From Palsa-851 sp050010655 (GTDB lineage: Bacteria; Chloroflexota; Dormibacteria; Aeolococcales; Aeolococcaceae), in NCBI GenBank assembly GCA_050010655.1, contig JBEKKP010000001.1, positions 3,173-67,172 on the forward strand: a stretch of DNA of 64,000 bases, read 5' to 3'. A program made the translations under genes and the position numbers. A model generated the notes under the pieces. The model was not told the origin of the DNA, ran no database searches, and was given only the letters and a program-made list of their open reading frames with translations. This document shows, one piece after another, positions 9,661-18,412 of this stretch; within the stretch, counting starts at the first letter, position 1, and each line of letters begins with the position of its first letter.

Positions 9661-9793
9661 CTGCGCGCCGGGGGCGCCGGATACCCGGGCGGAGGAACCG
9701 AAACTCCGAACCTGGTGACCGGTGTGTAACACGGTTTCGCGAGGCGTCCGATATCGCAGCGCAGACGCACCATGCATGCGTTTCATTACACCG

Positions 9794-10498
9794 ATGAGCC
9801 AGTTCTTCCGGCGTACCCGGACCGAAAACACGCCCTCGCCCGCAACGAAGTCCGTCTCGAGTCCCGCATCTGCGTCCGGCGTCGCCTGCACGCTGGCGGG
9901 CTGCACGAACGAGAACGCGGCACCGTGCACCTACCTGGACGGGCGCGGTCGGGCCTGCCCAACCGCGTACTGCCCGGAGCACGGCACCTCGGTCGATGGC
10001 GCCTTCTACTGCCGGCGACATGCGGGCGTTGTCCGGGCCGTCGGCTCGGTGGCGACGCCGGGAAGCGGGCTCCCTGACCTGGACAACCGGGCACCGTCGC
10101 TGGTGCACTGGATCGCGCGCGATCTCGACACCAACGTCCGCCGGCTCCTTGATGCATCCGCCGGCCGTGGTGAGAGTGTCATCGCTGACGAAACGGTGCG
10201 TGTGGTTCGTGATTTCAACCGCAACGCGCGATGGGAGCAGAGCTGGCGCCTCGTCGACCATACGGGGCTCATCCTCAAAGTCACTGTCCAGGTGTTCGAG
10301 GAGAACGACACCCTCGTGCGTGTTCATGTCGGAAGTGGCGTGATCGCAGACGGCGTCCCACCATGGATCGTGCGCCGTTCAGAGGAAGGCGATCTCTCGA
10401 CGGACGACGAGAAGCGTCAGAAGTTCTACCAGTGGCTCGACGAGAGCATTTTCATGGCCGTCGATCGCTTCCGCACGGAGCGGACTCCGGCGCGCTAG
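9794..10498 (+). CDS. Conserved hypothetical protein with Cys/His-rich N-terminus
   Basis: I do not recognise this 234-aa protein. Residues about 27-77 hold a run of Cys and His (CTLAGC, PCTY, ACPTAYCPEHGT, FYCRRH) that looks like a one- or two-zinc finger of treble-clef or B-box type. The remaining 150 residues look like a compact alpha/beta domain with no membrane segment. The start is uncertain: ATG 9794 begins the charged MSQFFRR segment, ATG 9776 and a start at 9722 are alternatives, and no clear ribosome binding site resolves it. Confidence 0.55.
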   Translation: MSQFFRRTRTENTPSPATKSVSSPASASGVACTLAGCTNENAAPCTYLDGRGRACPTAYCPEHGTSVDGAFYCRRHAGVVRAVGSVATPGSGLPDLDNRAPSLVHWIARDLDTNVRRLLDASAGRGESVIADETVRVVRDFNRNARWEQSWRLVDHTGLILKVTVQVFEENDTLVRVHVGSGVIADGVPPWIVRRSEEGDLSTDDEKRQKFYQWLDESIFMAVDRFRTERTPAR

Positions 10499-10597
10499 CG
10501 ATCCGCATCCACTGAGGATGTGTCTTCATCCCTGATTCGCGGTCGCCCGCGACGGAAAGGCAGTGTCAAACGTTCGGACGCGCCGCCGGACCGAATG

Positions 10598-10780
10598 TCA
10601 GGCAGTGGGTCCTTCCGCTTGAAGGGCTGCTTCGAGACGCAGTCGAGCGTCGGCCTCACGCCGTGCTTCCACGACCAACTCTGACAGCACGCGGGACGTG
10701 TCTCGCTGCTGCAGATACCTCGTGATCGCTCGGCACTCAGCGTGATCTGCGCGACGCTGCTGCCACCAAATCCAGGCCAT
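10598..10780 (-). CDS. Small hypothetical protein (60 aa)
   Basis: An ORF with a good ribosome binding site (AAAGGAAC about six bases before the ATG at 10780). It encodes 60 residues starting with a Trp-rich stretch (MAWIWWQQRR), followed by a charged, probably helical tail rich in Arg, Glu and Ala. The frame is open further upstream to 10906, but that part overlaps the neighbouring gene and has no start signal. Function unknown. Confidence 0.45.
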   Translation of the reverse strand: MAWIWWQQRRADHAECRAITRYLQQRDTSRVLSELVVEARREADARLRLEAALQAEGPTA

Positions 10781-10880
10781 CTGGGGGTTCCTTTCTAGAC
10801 GTCCCCAGTCTACATCCGATGTTCCATGCAGATGGCCGTTCGAACAACACCGTCGCAACCAGATTTCCTGCAGGAAAAGG

Positions 10881-11420
10881 TCATATCGAGCGGATCGGCC
10901 CGCCATGTTCGAGGATTTGCGCGCTCAACACATCGTTGTCCAGCTCCGCCTGATGGCGGGCTTCGTTGCCACTCGACACCTCATCGCTCGGGTCTGACCA
11001 GTGCGCCACCATGATCGGCACTCTCGCCACGTGGATGAGCTTGTTGGACACACTCCCGACGATCATGGCCGTCAGACTGGAGAGTCCGCGACGACCCACG
11101 ATGATCATGTCCGCACCACAGTCGTCGGCTGCCTCGATGATCGCTCGGGCCACGTCTCGCGTCTGCGCTTGAACGAGCCGGCCGGTGACGGTCACGCCTT
11201 GGGTTTTGAGCCGCGCAACGGCGCCGTCAAGAAGCGCTTGGGCTTCGTCGTCACGCTCGAGGTCAGGAGCCATGCCAGCCTTCGACGGGATGAAGTCGTG
11301 CTCGTGCACGTGGATCACCTCGACCGCGCACCCGGCCTTGGCAGCGAGGCCCTCAGCAGCGCTGAGCGCGGCCTCCGTGTACGGCGATCCGTCGATCGCG
11401 ACCAGCACTTTCTCGAACAA
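10881..11420 (-). CDS. Universal stress protein, UspA family
   Basis: A single-domain Usp protein of 179 aa. It begins FEKVLVAIDGSPYTEAAL and carries the ATP-binding signature GRRG-x9-GSVSNKL (about 118-138), so it belongs to the nucleotide-binding subclass. TTG 11420 is preferred because GGAGG lies seven bases upstream. An alternative GTG at 11468 overlaps the stop of the aldehyde dehydrogenase gene and would add 16 residues unlike the family. An extra 30-residue polar tail follows the domain. Confidence 0.85.
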   Translation of the reverse strand: MFEKVLVAIDGSPYTEAALSAAEGLAAKAGCAVEVIHVHEHDFIPSKAGMAPDLERDDEAQALLDGAVARLKTQGVTVTGRLVQAQTRDVARAIIEAADDCGADMIIVGRRGLSSLTAMIVGSVSNKLIHVARVPIMVAHWSDPSDEVSSGNEARHQAELDNDVLSAQILEHGGPIRSI

Positions 11421-11464
11421 CTCCGATCCTCCGCAAAAAAGAGACGCGGCGGAGTGCCGCGCGC

Positions 11465-12934
11465 TCACCAGCTGACGGCGATGTACTTGCTCTCCATGAA
11501 CTCGAGGAGTCCGTCGTGCCCACCCTCGCGGCCGAGCCCGCTTTGTTTGACACCGCCGAACGGCGCCGCGGGGTCGGACACGATCGGACGGTTGAGCCCC
11601 ACCATGCCCGATTCGAGCGCTTCACTGAATCGCAAGCCGCGCTCCAGATCTCGGGTGTAGACGTAGGCGACGAGGCCGTACTCGGTGTCGTTGGCCATAC
11701 GGACGGCCTCGTCCTCGGTGTCGAACACGACCACCGGGGCCACGGGTCCGAAGATCTCTTCGCGAAGAATGCCAGCGCCAACCGGCACATCGACGAGCAC
11801 TGTGGCCGGATAGAAGAATCCCGGCCCGTCGGGAACCGTGCCTCCGACCGCGACACGCGCCCCGTCGTGGACCGCACTGGTGACGAGCGACATCACTTTG
11901 TCGCGCCCGGCAGCGTTGATGAGCGGCCCGAGTTGGGTCCCTTCAGCAAGGCCCGGCCCGACACGCAGGGCACCCATGGCCGCGGCGAGACGCTCGCTGA
12001 ACGCGTCGGCAATCCCGCGCTGGACAAGGAAGCGATTCGCGGACGTGCACGCCTCCCCGCCGTTGCGCATCTTGGCGACCATGGCGCCCGCGACGGCGCT
12101 TTCGAGGTCCGCGTCGTCAAAGACGACGAACGGCGCATTGCCCCCGAGCTCCATCGAGCAGTTCACGACGCAATCCGACGCTTCGCGCAGGAGCCCGCGC
12201 CCGACTTCCGTCGACCCGGTGAACGAGAGCTTCCGCACTCGCGGGTCGTGGAGCATCGCGCCGATCACCGGCCCGGAGCGGCGCGAGGGCAGCACGTTGA
12301 CGACGCCTGCCGGAACGCCGGCCTCGGTGAGCAGAGCCCCCATCGCGAGTGCCGTCAGCGGGGTGTCCGAAGCGGGTTTCAGGATGACGGTGCACCCTGC
12401 GGCAAGCGCGGGGCCGATCTTTCGTGTCGCCATCGCCGCAGGGAAGTTCCACGGTGTGATGAGGACGCTGACGCCGATCGGTTGGCGCACCACGAGGATG
12501 CGGTTGGTTCCGGCAGGCGCCGTCTGCACATGTCCCTCAGCACGAACCGCTTCCTCGGCGAACCAGCGGAAGAACTCTGCTGCGTAGGTCACCTCGCCGC
12601 GCGCGTCAGAGAGCGCCTTGCCGTTCTCACGGACGATCAGGCGCGCGAAGTCCTCGGCGCGCTCGGTCATCAGCTCGAAGGTTCGCCTGAGGATCTCGGC
12701 TCGCTGCCGGGGCGCCGTCGCCGCCCACGCGGGGAGCGCTTCGGCTGCTGCGGTCACCGCCGCAAGGCCGTCCTCCACGGTCCCATTGGCCACTTCGGCG
12801 ATGACCTCACCGGTAGCCGGGTCATCAACCTCGAACGTCGAACGATCGGAGGCATCCACCCAGGCGCCCGCGATGAGCAGCTGCGTCGGTGCGCCAATTG
12901 CCTCGGCGCGAAGCACGGTGGTCATCGCAGGCAT
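11465..12934 (-). CDS. gabD: Succinate-semialdehyde dehydrogenase-like NAD(P)+ aldehyde dehydrogenase
   Basis: A 489-aa aldehyde dehydrogenase. TPWNFPAAMATRK is the cofactor-site region, MELGGNAPF holds the general-base Glu, and GGEACTSANR the nucleophilic Cys; IFGPVAPV and the C-terminal PFGGVKQSGLGREGG follow. These features match the GabD/SSADH branch, which oxidises succinate semialdehyde to succinate. Substrate is inferred from family resemblance only, as no GABA genes are adjacent. It lies upstream of the universal stress protein gene and is probably cotranscribed. Confidence 0.87.
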   Translation of the reverse strand: MPAMTTVLRAEAIGAPTQLLIAGAWVDASDRSTFEVDDPATGEVIAEVANGTVEDGLAAVTAAAEALPAWAATAPRQRAEILRRTFELMTERAEDFARLIVRENGKALSDARGEVTYAAEFFRWFAEEAVRAEGHVQTAPAGTNRILVVRQPIGVSVLITPWNFPAAMATRKIGPALAAGCTVILKPASDTPLTALAMGALLTEAGVPAGVVNVLPSRRSGPVIGAMLHDPRVRKLSFTGSTEVGRGLLREASDCVVNCSMELGGNAPFVVFDDADLESAVAGAMVAKMRNGGEACTSANRFLVQRGIADAFSERLAAAMGALRVGPGLAEGTQLGPLINAAGRDKVMSLVTSAVHDGARVAVGGTVPDGPGFFYPATVLVDVPVGAGILREEIFGPVAPVVVFDTEDEAVRMANDTEYGLVAYVYTRDLERGLRFSEALESGMVGLNRPIVSDPAAPFGGVKQSGLGREGGHDGLLEFMESKYIAVSW

Positions 12935-12975
12935 TGAATCATGCCTGGATCACCCTCCACAGCAGCCGGCCGAAT

Positions 12976-13350
12976 CTACCTGGCTCGCTCCTCCAGGCCG
13001 GTGCCGAACGCCTGTCGCAAGCGCACGTCGATCAACTGGGCAACCAGCGCTCGAGGAAGCGGCGTGTCGACCGGGAAGTGCAGCGCACCCTTGGTCTGCG
13101 TGTAGCCGGAGAGTTCCTTCTCGAGTTGCCCAAAGACGGAGCCGCTGTGCGGCAGGTAGCTCAGATGAGTCGTGAACGCGGCGAATCCGGCGACGACTTT
13201 TCCCCGCACCCGAAACGCGGGCATCGTGTACGAGATGCACTCCTCGGCGTCGGGAATCACGCTGAGAATGGTGTCGCGCATCTGGCTGAGCGTCGTCCGT
13301 TTCGGCTCGTCGAGGCCCTCCAGATAGACGTCAATCTCGTGGCGTGACAT
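12976..13350 (-). CDS. DUF1801 (YdhG-like) protein
   Basis: A 124-aa DUF1801 protein. Typical features are the opening helix with LDEPKRTTLSQMRDTI, then ECISYTMPAFRVRGKVVAGFAAF and the HLSYLPHSG segment. The family includes YdhG and proteins linked to iron handling in Bacillus (Fra), but the role is mostly unknown. It stands between the aldehyde dehydrogenase and an exported protein on the same strand; it has no signal peptide and should be cytosolic. Confidence 0.8.
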   Translation of the reverse strand: MSRHEIDVYLEGLDEPKRTTLSQMRDTILSVIPDAEECISYTMPAFRVRGKVVAGFAAFTTHLSYLPHSGSVFGQLEKELSGYTQTKGALHFPVDTPLPRALVAQLIDVRLRQAFGTGLEERAR

Positions 13351-13362
13351 GGTGTTTCGTCC

Positions 13363-14277
13363 CTACGATTGGTATGCCCTAATCGCGGCGTAATCCTTCG
13401 GGTTGGTTGCGTCGCTGTAGTACACCTCGACAAACGCCGCGCCGAGCTTGGTGGCAAGCTGCAAGGCTGCGCCGAGGCCGGTGCCCAGCGCGCTGGCCGT
13501 CTGATAACCGAACTCGATCACGTTCTGGTTGATCCTCCCATATGAGGTTCCGGTGAGCCCATTGTTCTGCACCACGATGTGCGCCTGCTCGCACGCGTTG
13601 AGAAACCCCTGTTCCAGACTGGGCTGCGACGGCGCGCCCGTGGGTGCCGTCGCTCCGGCAAAGCTCACCTTGCGGCTGGGGAACGCAGCTTTGAAGTCAG
13701 CGATCTCTGTCGTGATCGCGCCGACATACGCCGGCTCGGTGTAGCCGACCGCGTGCCAGAGTGCATAGCTACCGGTGAGATGCGCCTCCCCCTGCGGACC
13801 GTCACCGCCGCCCTCGATGATCGCGATGTGCGCATTAGCGTTATACCGCGCGCCAAACGCGTTGATGAAGGTCTTCCATGTGGCGAGGAAGTTGGCGTTC
13901 CACGGGATCGGCATCCACGCGCTCCCGCCCTGGGGGTTCGGCGCCACGATGCCATCCGCGCGAGGCAGCCACGACGGAGCGCTGTCGCCACCGACCACTC
14001 TCAGGATCACCGGCTTGGAGCCTGACGCGGCGAGGGCGTCGTCCACGTTGGTCCAGTTGTAGGCTCCCTGTGACGGCTCGAGCTCGCGCCAGGAGAAGAT
14101 CCACGAGATGCCGTCGCATGGCGACGACTCCAGCGCCTTGGCGTGCGTCAGGATGCTGGTCGGTGACCCGGCCGCGAGGTACGCGAAGCACTGGCCGCTC
14201 TTTGTCGCCGCGTGTGCGGTCACTCCGGTGCCCCCGGCAACCACGACGGAGCAAAGCGCCAATACAAATTTGTTCAT
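13363..14277 (-). CDS. Secreted glycoside-hydrolase-like TIM-barrel protein
   Basis: A 304-aa exported protein. The ATG at 14277 follows GGGAGG and opens a signal peptide (MNKFVLALCSVVVAGGTG, cleavage near AHA-AT). The mature part contains ISWIFSWRELEPSQGAYNWTNVDDAL, the pattern seen in GH42/GH5-like barrels where a Trp-x-x-Leu-Glu-Pro-x-x-Gly-x-(Y/F)-x-W motif opens the barrel, and later IIEGGGDG and FVEVYYSD. No catalytic acid pair can be assigned with certainty. Probably cell-wall or extracellular. Confidence 0.6.
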   Translation of the reverse strand: MNKFVLALCSVVVAGGTGVTAHAATKSGQCFAYLAAGSPTSILTHAKALESSPCDGISWIFSWRELEPSQGAYNWTNVDDALAASGSKPVILRVVGGDSAPSWLPRADGIVAPNPQGGSAWMPIPWNANFLATWKTFINAFGARYNANAHIAIIEGGGDGPQGEAHLTGSYALWHAVGYTEPAYVGAITTEIADFKAAFPSRKVSFAGATAPTGAPSQPSLEQGFLNACEQAHIVVQNNGLTGTSYGRINQNVIEFGYQTASALGTGLGAALQLATKLGAAFVEVYYSDATNPKDYAAIRAYQS

Positions 14278-14398
14278 GTCAACCCGCCTCCCGAGAACAA
14301 TCTGTCTCTCGCCGAGCCATCCTAGCAAGCCGGAGAATTTGAGCAAATCGGGTGGGGGACGGTCCACCCCGAGATCACCGAGCCAAGGATCGCTCCGC

Positions 14399-15859
14399 TC
14401 AGTCGCCGACCTTGACGCCTGAAGGGTCGCCCGCGGCTGCGGTGCTCAGCCGGGCGCCCACCGCACGACCCTCGAGCGTCGCCCCCGACGGGTGGGATTC
14501 GGGCTCGACCGGCACCGGCCGGTAGGTGACCACCGCGATCGCGGCGACCACCAGGCAGATCACGGCGGCGCCCCAGAAGATCGTCGCCGCCGCTCCATCG
14601 GCGTTCCTGGTTCCAGCGGCGGTGTAGATCGCCCCGGTGATCCCGAGGCCGGTGATCACGCCGGCGTTGCGCGCCGCCGAGAGCAGCGCAGCCGCCCCGC
14701 CGAGCGCGTCACGCGGGGCGAGCCGGATCGCGGCCGACGTATTTGGCGAAGAGAAGAACCCGTTCCCGCACCCGACGAGGAACAGCCCTGCCAGTAGCAG
14801 CGGCCAGACGACGTGGTGAGTCGCGAGCCCGGCGAGGATGAAGCCAACGGCCGCCATGCCCATTCCTGCCGTGGTCACCAATCCGGTCCGGCTGGCGTCA
14901 CCGAGCCGGCCACCGGCCCGCGACGTGGCACCGACCCCGATCCCGATCGGGAGGAACGCAAGTCCGGCAATGACGGGGGTGACGCCGTGCGCCTGCTCGA
15001 GCCAGAAGGGCAGGATCGCGAAGCAGGACATGAGCGTCCCGGTGCTGAGCAGCGTCGCGATCGTGGCGGACATGAATCTGGGCTGCCGGAAGAGGCGCCG
15101 ATCCACCAACGGCCGCCGCGCGATCATCTCGGCCGGGAAGAGCAGCAACAGCGCAATCCAGGCGACCGAGAACCACGCTATGGCCGGGATCTGGCCGAAC
15201 ACCGGCGCAGCGAGGGACGAGATGCCCGCGCCGACCCCGAGGAAGATCGCCGAGAGCAGGACGGCCCCGGGGATGTCGATGCTGCTGTCGCGCTGAGCGC
15301 TGCTCGCAGGGACCGCGGCGATCGTGAGCACGATGCCGATCACCGCGAGCGGCAGTCCGGCCCAGAAGACGGCCTGCCAGCCACCGATCGCCACGAGCAC
15401 GCCGCCGAGCGGTGGGCCGATCAGGCCCGCGATTGCCTGGGTGGTGACCATGACTGCCACCGAGCGGCCGGTCCGGCGGCGAGGGACGTGCTCGGCGATG
15501 AGCGCGAGGCTGCCGGCCATGAGCACTCCTCCGCCGACTGCCTGGACCATCCTGCCGATGAGCAGGAGCGCGAACGACGGCGCCGTTGCGGCGACCACCG
15601 ATCCGATGCCGAAGAGCACGAATCCGCCGATGTACGCCCGTCGGCGCCCGAATCGATCCGAGAGCCGGCCGATCGTCGGCAACGTCGCCATGACAACGAC
15701 CAGGTAGATCGCGATGACCTCCTGCCCGGATGCCAGCGGCAGCGCGAAGTGATGCGTGATCGGATCAAGCGCGACCGCGACAATCGTGGCGTCGAGCATG
15801 CCCACGAATGCGCCGAGGGCGATGGCCCCCACCAGCCAGGAGCGTCGGGCCGGATCCAT
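14399..15859 (-). CDS. MFS transporter, DHA2 (EmrB/QacA-like) drug exporter
   Basis: A 486-aa permease with about 14 predicted membrane helices, as in the DHA2 family of proton-driven multidrug exporters. The first helix carries LDATIVAVALDPI (the family motif LDxTIVNVALP), the 2-3 loop GRLSDRFGRRRAYIGG (MFS motif A), and helix 5 LIGPPLGGVL (motif C of antiporters). No fusion-protein or TetR partner is adjacent, so substrates cannot be guessed. Confidence 0.88.
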   Translation of the reverse strand: MDPARRSWLVGAIALGAFVGMLDATIVAVALDPITHHFALPLASGQEVIAIYLVVVMATLPTIGRLSDRFGRRRAYIGGFVLFGIGSVVAATAPSFALLLIGRMVQAVGGGVLMAGSLALIAEHVPRRRTGRSVAVMVTTQAIAGLIGPPLGGVLVAIGGWQAVFWAGLPLAVIGIVLTIAAVPASSAQRDSSIDIPGAVLLSAIFLGVGAGISSLAAPVFGQIPAIAWFSVAWIALLLLFPAEMIARRPLVDRRLFRQPRFMSATIATLLSTGTLMSCFAILPFWLEQAHGVTPVIAGLAFLPIGIGVGATSRAGGRLGDASRTGLVTTAGMGMAAVGFILAGLATHHVVWPLLLAGLFLVGCGNGFFSSPNTSAAIRLAPRDALGGAAALLSAARNAGVITGLGITGAIYTAAGTRNADGAAATIFWGAAVICLVVAAIAVVTYRPVPVEPESHPSGATLEGRAVGARLSTAAAGDPSGVKVGD

Positions 15860-15918
15860 GCGACCTCAACGGTAGCAAGGCAGAAGGGGCCGACGCCTCC
15901 CGCCGGACGCATGTCAAC

Positions 15919-16956
15919 TCAGCTGGTCGAAGGACCCCGCCACAGGTCGATGCCGCTGTCCACGGCGTGCTGGTTGATCTCCGCGAGCTCGGCGTCGGTG
16001 AAGTCGAGATGCCCAAGCGCCGCAACGTTCTCTTCCAGTTGCGCGACGCTGCTCGCGCCGAGGAGCACCGAGGTCACGCGCGGGTCGCGCAGGGCCCACG
16101 CGAGGGCCATCTGGGCGAGGCTCTGACCACGCCGTTCGGCGATGGCGTTGAGGCCGCGCACATGGTTCAGGTTCGCGTCGTTGAGCATCTCTTTACTCAG
16201 CGACGAATCCTGCTGAGCGCGCGAGCCCTCCGGGATGCCGTGCAGGTATCGACTCGTGAGCATCCCCTGGGCGAGTGGAGAGAATGCGATGCAACCGACA
16301 CCTTCGGCTCCGAGCACGTCGAGGAGGCCATGTTCGATCCAGCGGTTGAGCATTGAATAGGAGGGCTGGTGAATGAGCAACGGAGTCCCGAGCGCACGCA
16401 GGATGGCGATGGCCTCGGCCGTACGCCGGTCGGAATAGGAGGAGATGCCGACGTAGAGCGCTTTGCCCTGCTGCACCGCGGTGTGCAGCGCGCCGAGCGA
16501 TTCCTCGAGCGGTGTGTTGGGATCGAAGCGGTGGTGATAGAAGATGTCGACGTAGTCCACACCGATGCGGCGCAGGCTCTGATCGAGACTCGCGAGCAGA
16601 TACTTGCGCGAGCCGAGGTCGCCGTACGGTCCCGGCCACATGTCCCATCCGGCCTTTGTCGAAATCACCAGCTCATCGCGATGCGCGCGAAAGTCGCTGC
16701 GCAACACTCGGCCGAAATTCGACTCCGCGCTCCCGTACGGCGGACCGTAGTTGTTGGCCAGATCGAAGTGTGTGATGCCGAGGTCGAATGCGCGCCGCAG
16801 GATCCCGCGCTGGGTGTCGATGGAACGGCTGTCTCCGAAGTTCTGCCACAGCCCCAACGACACCGCCGGAAGCATCAGGCCGCTGCGCCCGCAACGGCGG
16901 TAGATCATCGATTCGTATCGGTCTTCGGCGGGGATGTAGGACGTGAGCTCGGTCAC
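15919..16956 (-). CDS. Aldo/keto reductase, YghZ (L-glyceraldehyde-3-phosphate reductase)-like
   Basis: A 345-aa NADPH-dependent aldo/keto reductase. The N-terminal stretch before YRRCGRSGLMLPAVSLGLW resembles that of E. coli YghZ. The catalytic tetrad is visible: Asp in HFDLANNYG with its Tyr, Lys in VISTKAG, and His in YHHRFD. The cofactor region GASSVAQLEEN is near the C-terminus. The GTG at 16956 is chosen to include the family's N-terminal extension. It lies 22 bases downstream of the EAL gene on the same strand. Confidence 0.85.
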   Translation of the reverse strand: MTELTSYIPAEDRYESMIYRRCGRSGLMLPAVSLGLWQNFGDSRSIDTQRGILRRAFDLGITHFDLANNYGPPYGSAESNFGRVLRSDFRAHRDELVISTKAGWDMWPGPYGDLGSRKYLLASLDQSLRRIGVDYVDIFYHHRFDPNTPLEESLGALHTAVQQGKALYVGISSYSDRRTAEAIAILRALGTPLLIHQPSYSMLNRWIEHGLLDVLGAEGVGCIAFSPLAQGMLTSRYLHGIPEGSRAQQDSSLSKEMLNDANLNHVRGLNAIAERRGQSLAQMALAWALRDPRVTSVLLGASSVAQLEENVAALGHLDFTDAELAEINQHAVDSGIDLWRGPSTS

Positions 16957-16978
16957 GTCGCAATTGTTGCCGATCGGG

Positions 16979-18238
16979 TTATGCGTGCAGCGCCGGCAAC
17001 GGCAGCGGCCCGGGTCGAGCGAAGAGGTAACCCTGACCGAGGGTCGCCCCGAGCTCTTGCAGGGTCTCCTTTTCGGCAATGGTCTCAACGCCTTCGGCAA
17101 CGAGACTCGCATTGATCTCGGCGGCGAAGCTGAGCAGCGCGGCCGCGAGTGCGCGACGTGAGGTGTCCTGGTCGATGCCGCGCGTGATCGAGATGTCGAG
17201 CTTGATGACGTCCGGCTTGATCAGCAGAATGTGGCGAAAGCTGGAGTAGCCCGCGCCCGCGTCGTCGATCGCGATGCGGCCGCCGCGCTCGCGGAGCGGC
17301 GCGAGCGACCTGAGCAGCTCGTCGTAGTCGTCGATGGGGTCGTGCTCGGTGATCTCGAGGACCAGCCGGTCGTACGGGATGCCGTCGGGAAGCGTCCGAT
17401 GCGCCCAGTAATTGATGACTTCGGGCGACGCGTTGACCGACAGATACACACCCTTGGGCAACTCCGGCAAGGCTGCGATCGCCATCCGCAGGCTCGCGCT
17501 TTGCAACTCGGTCTGGAGGCCGACGCCCGCCGCTTCGCGGAACCATCGATCCGGCGTCGGCGGCCCACCGTCAAAACGACTCAGTGCTTCCGCGCCAACG
17601 ATCTCGTAGGTGTCGAGCCGGACGATCGGCTGGTACGCGATGCGGAGCCCGTTCCCGGCGATCGCCGCGTTGATGCGCCCCACCGTCTCCGTACGCACTT
17701 CTTCGAGAGGCCGTTTGCGCTCCACCTCGTCTGACAGCAGGCTGGCGAGCACGCGCATGAAGCGCACATCCCCGGTGTCGATCTCAGGGTGCGCGTCGCG
17801 GCCGATGCAGCAGAGCATCCCGTACACCTCGCCGCCTGGAAGCACAACCGGCACTCCCGCATAAGCGCCGATCCCCACGAGCTGCGTCAACGGCAGATCA
17901 CGCGTCCTCTCATCCGCGAGCGCGTCGGGAATGACGTTGGGCAGCTCACCGGCGATGACCCGGGAGCAGTAGGACGCAAACGCAGGGTTCGTGGATCCCT
18001 GGGCGATACGGAACCTCTCGGTCTCGCCGCTGACGGCCTCGAGCGTATGCACGTCGCCTGTGAAGTGTGAGAACCACGAGATGTCCAGCCCGAGATGCAC
18101 CCGAGCCAGGGCGAGGACGCGAGCCACCACGCCGTCACTGTCGCCCGACGGCACATCCGCACCGAACAACGGCGCGATGGCGCGGGCGGCTTCGATGGTG
18201 TCCGCGAATTCGGTGGTCGGGGCGGCTGTGATCACCAC
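16979..18238 (-). CDS. GAF-EAL c-di-GMP phosphodiesterase
   Basis: A 419-aa signalling protein: a GAF sensor (about residues 20-175) followed by an EAL domain (about 185-415). The EAL domain keeps every residue normally needed for c-di-GMP hydrolysis: EAL in GAEALSRF, Asn in SVNAS, Glu in LEITEHD, the Asp pair in IDDAGAGYSS, Lys in IKLDIS, Glu in VAEGVET, and Gln in GQGYLF. It should be an active phosphodiesterase yielding pGpG. It has no membrane segments, so the GAF input is likely a cytosolic ligand. Confidence 0.88.
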   Translation of the reverse strand: MVITAAPTTEFADTIEAARAIAPLFGADVPSGDSDGVVARVLALARVHLGLDISWFSHFTGDVHTLEAVSGETERFRIAQGSTNPAFASYCSRVIAGELPNVIPDALADERTRDLPLTQLVGIGAYAGVPVVLPGGEVYGMLCCIGRDAHPEIDTGDVRFMRVLASLLSDEVERKRPLEEVRTETVGRINAAIAGNGLRIAYQPIVRLDTYEIVGAEALSRFDGGPPTPDRWFREAAGVGLQTELQSASLRMAIAALPELPKGVYLSVNASPEVINYWAHRTLPDGIPYDRLVLEITEHDPIDDYDELLRSLAPLRERGGRIAIDDAGAGYSSFRHILLIKPDVIKLDISITRGIDQDTSRRALAAALLSFAAEINASLVAEGVETIAEKETLQELGATLGQGYLFARPGPLPLPALHA

Positions 18239-18412
18239 ATTCGAGGGTAACCAGCCGGGTTCGTTGCCCCCGGCGCGTCACTACCCTGCGACGGGCGGAG
18301 GACATCCCGCTCCGAGGTACGTCACGAACCGCCTCGGCTGGCGTTTCGGATCCCCCTTTGGTACGCTTCGACAGCGTCGATAGAAGGGATTGACGCGATC
18401 AGGGGAAGGGTT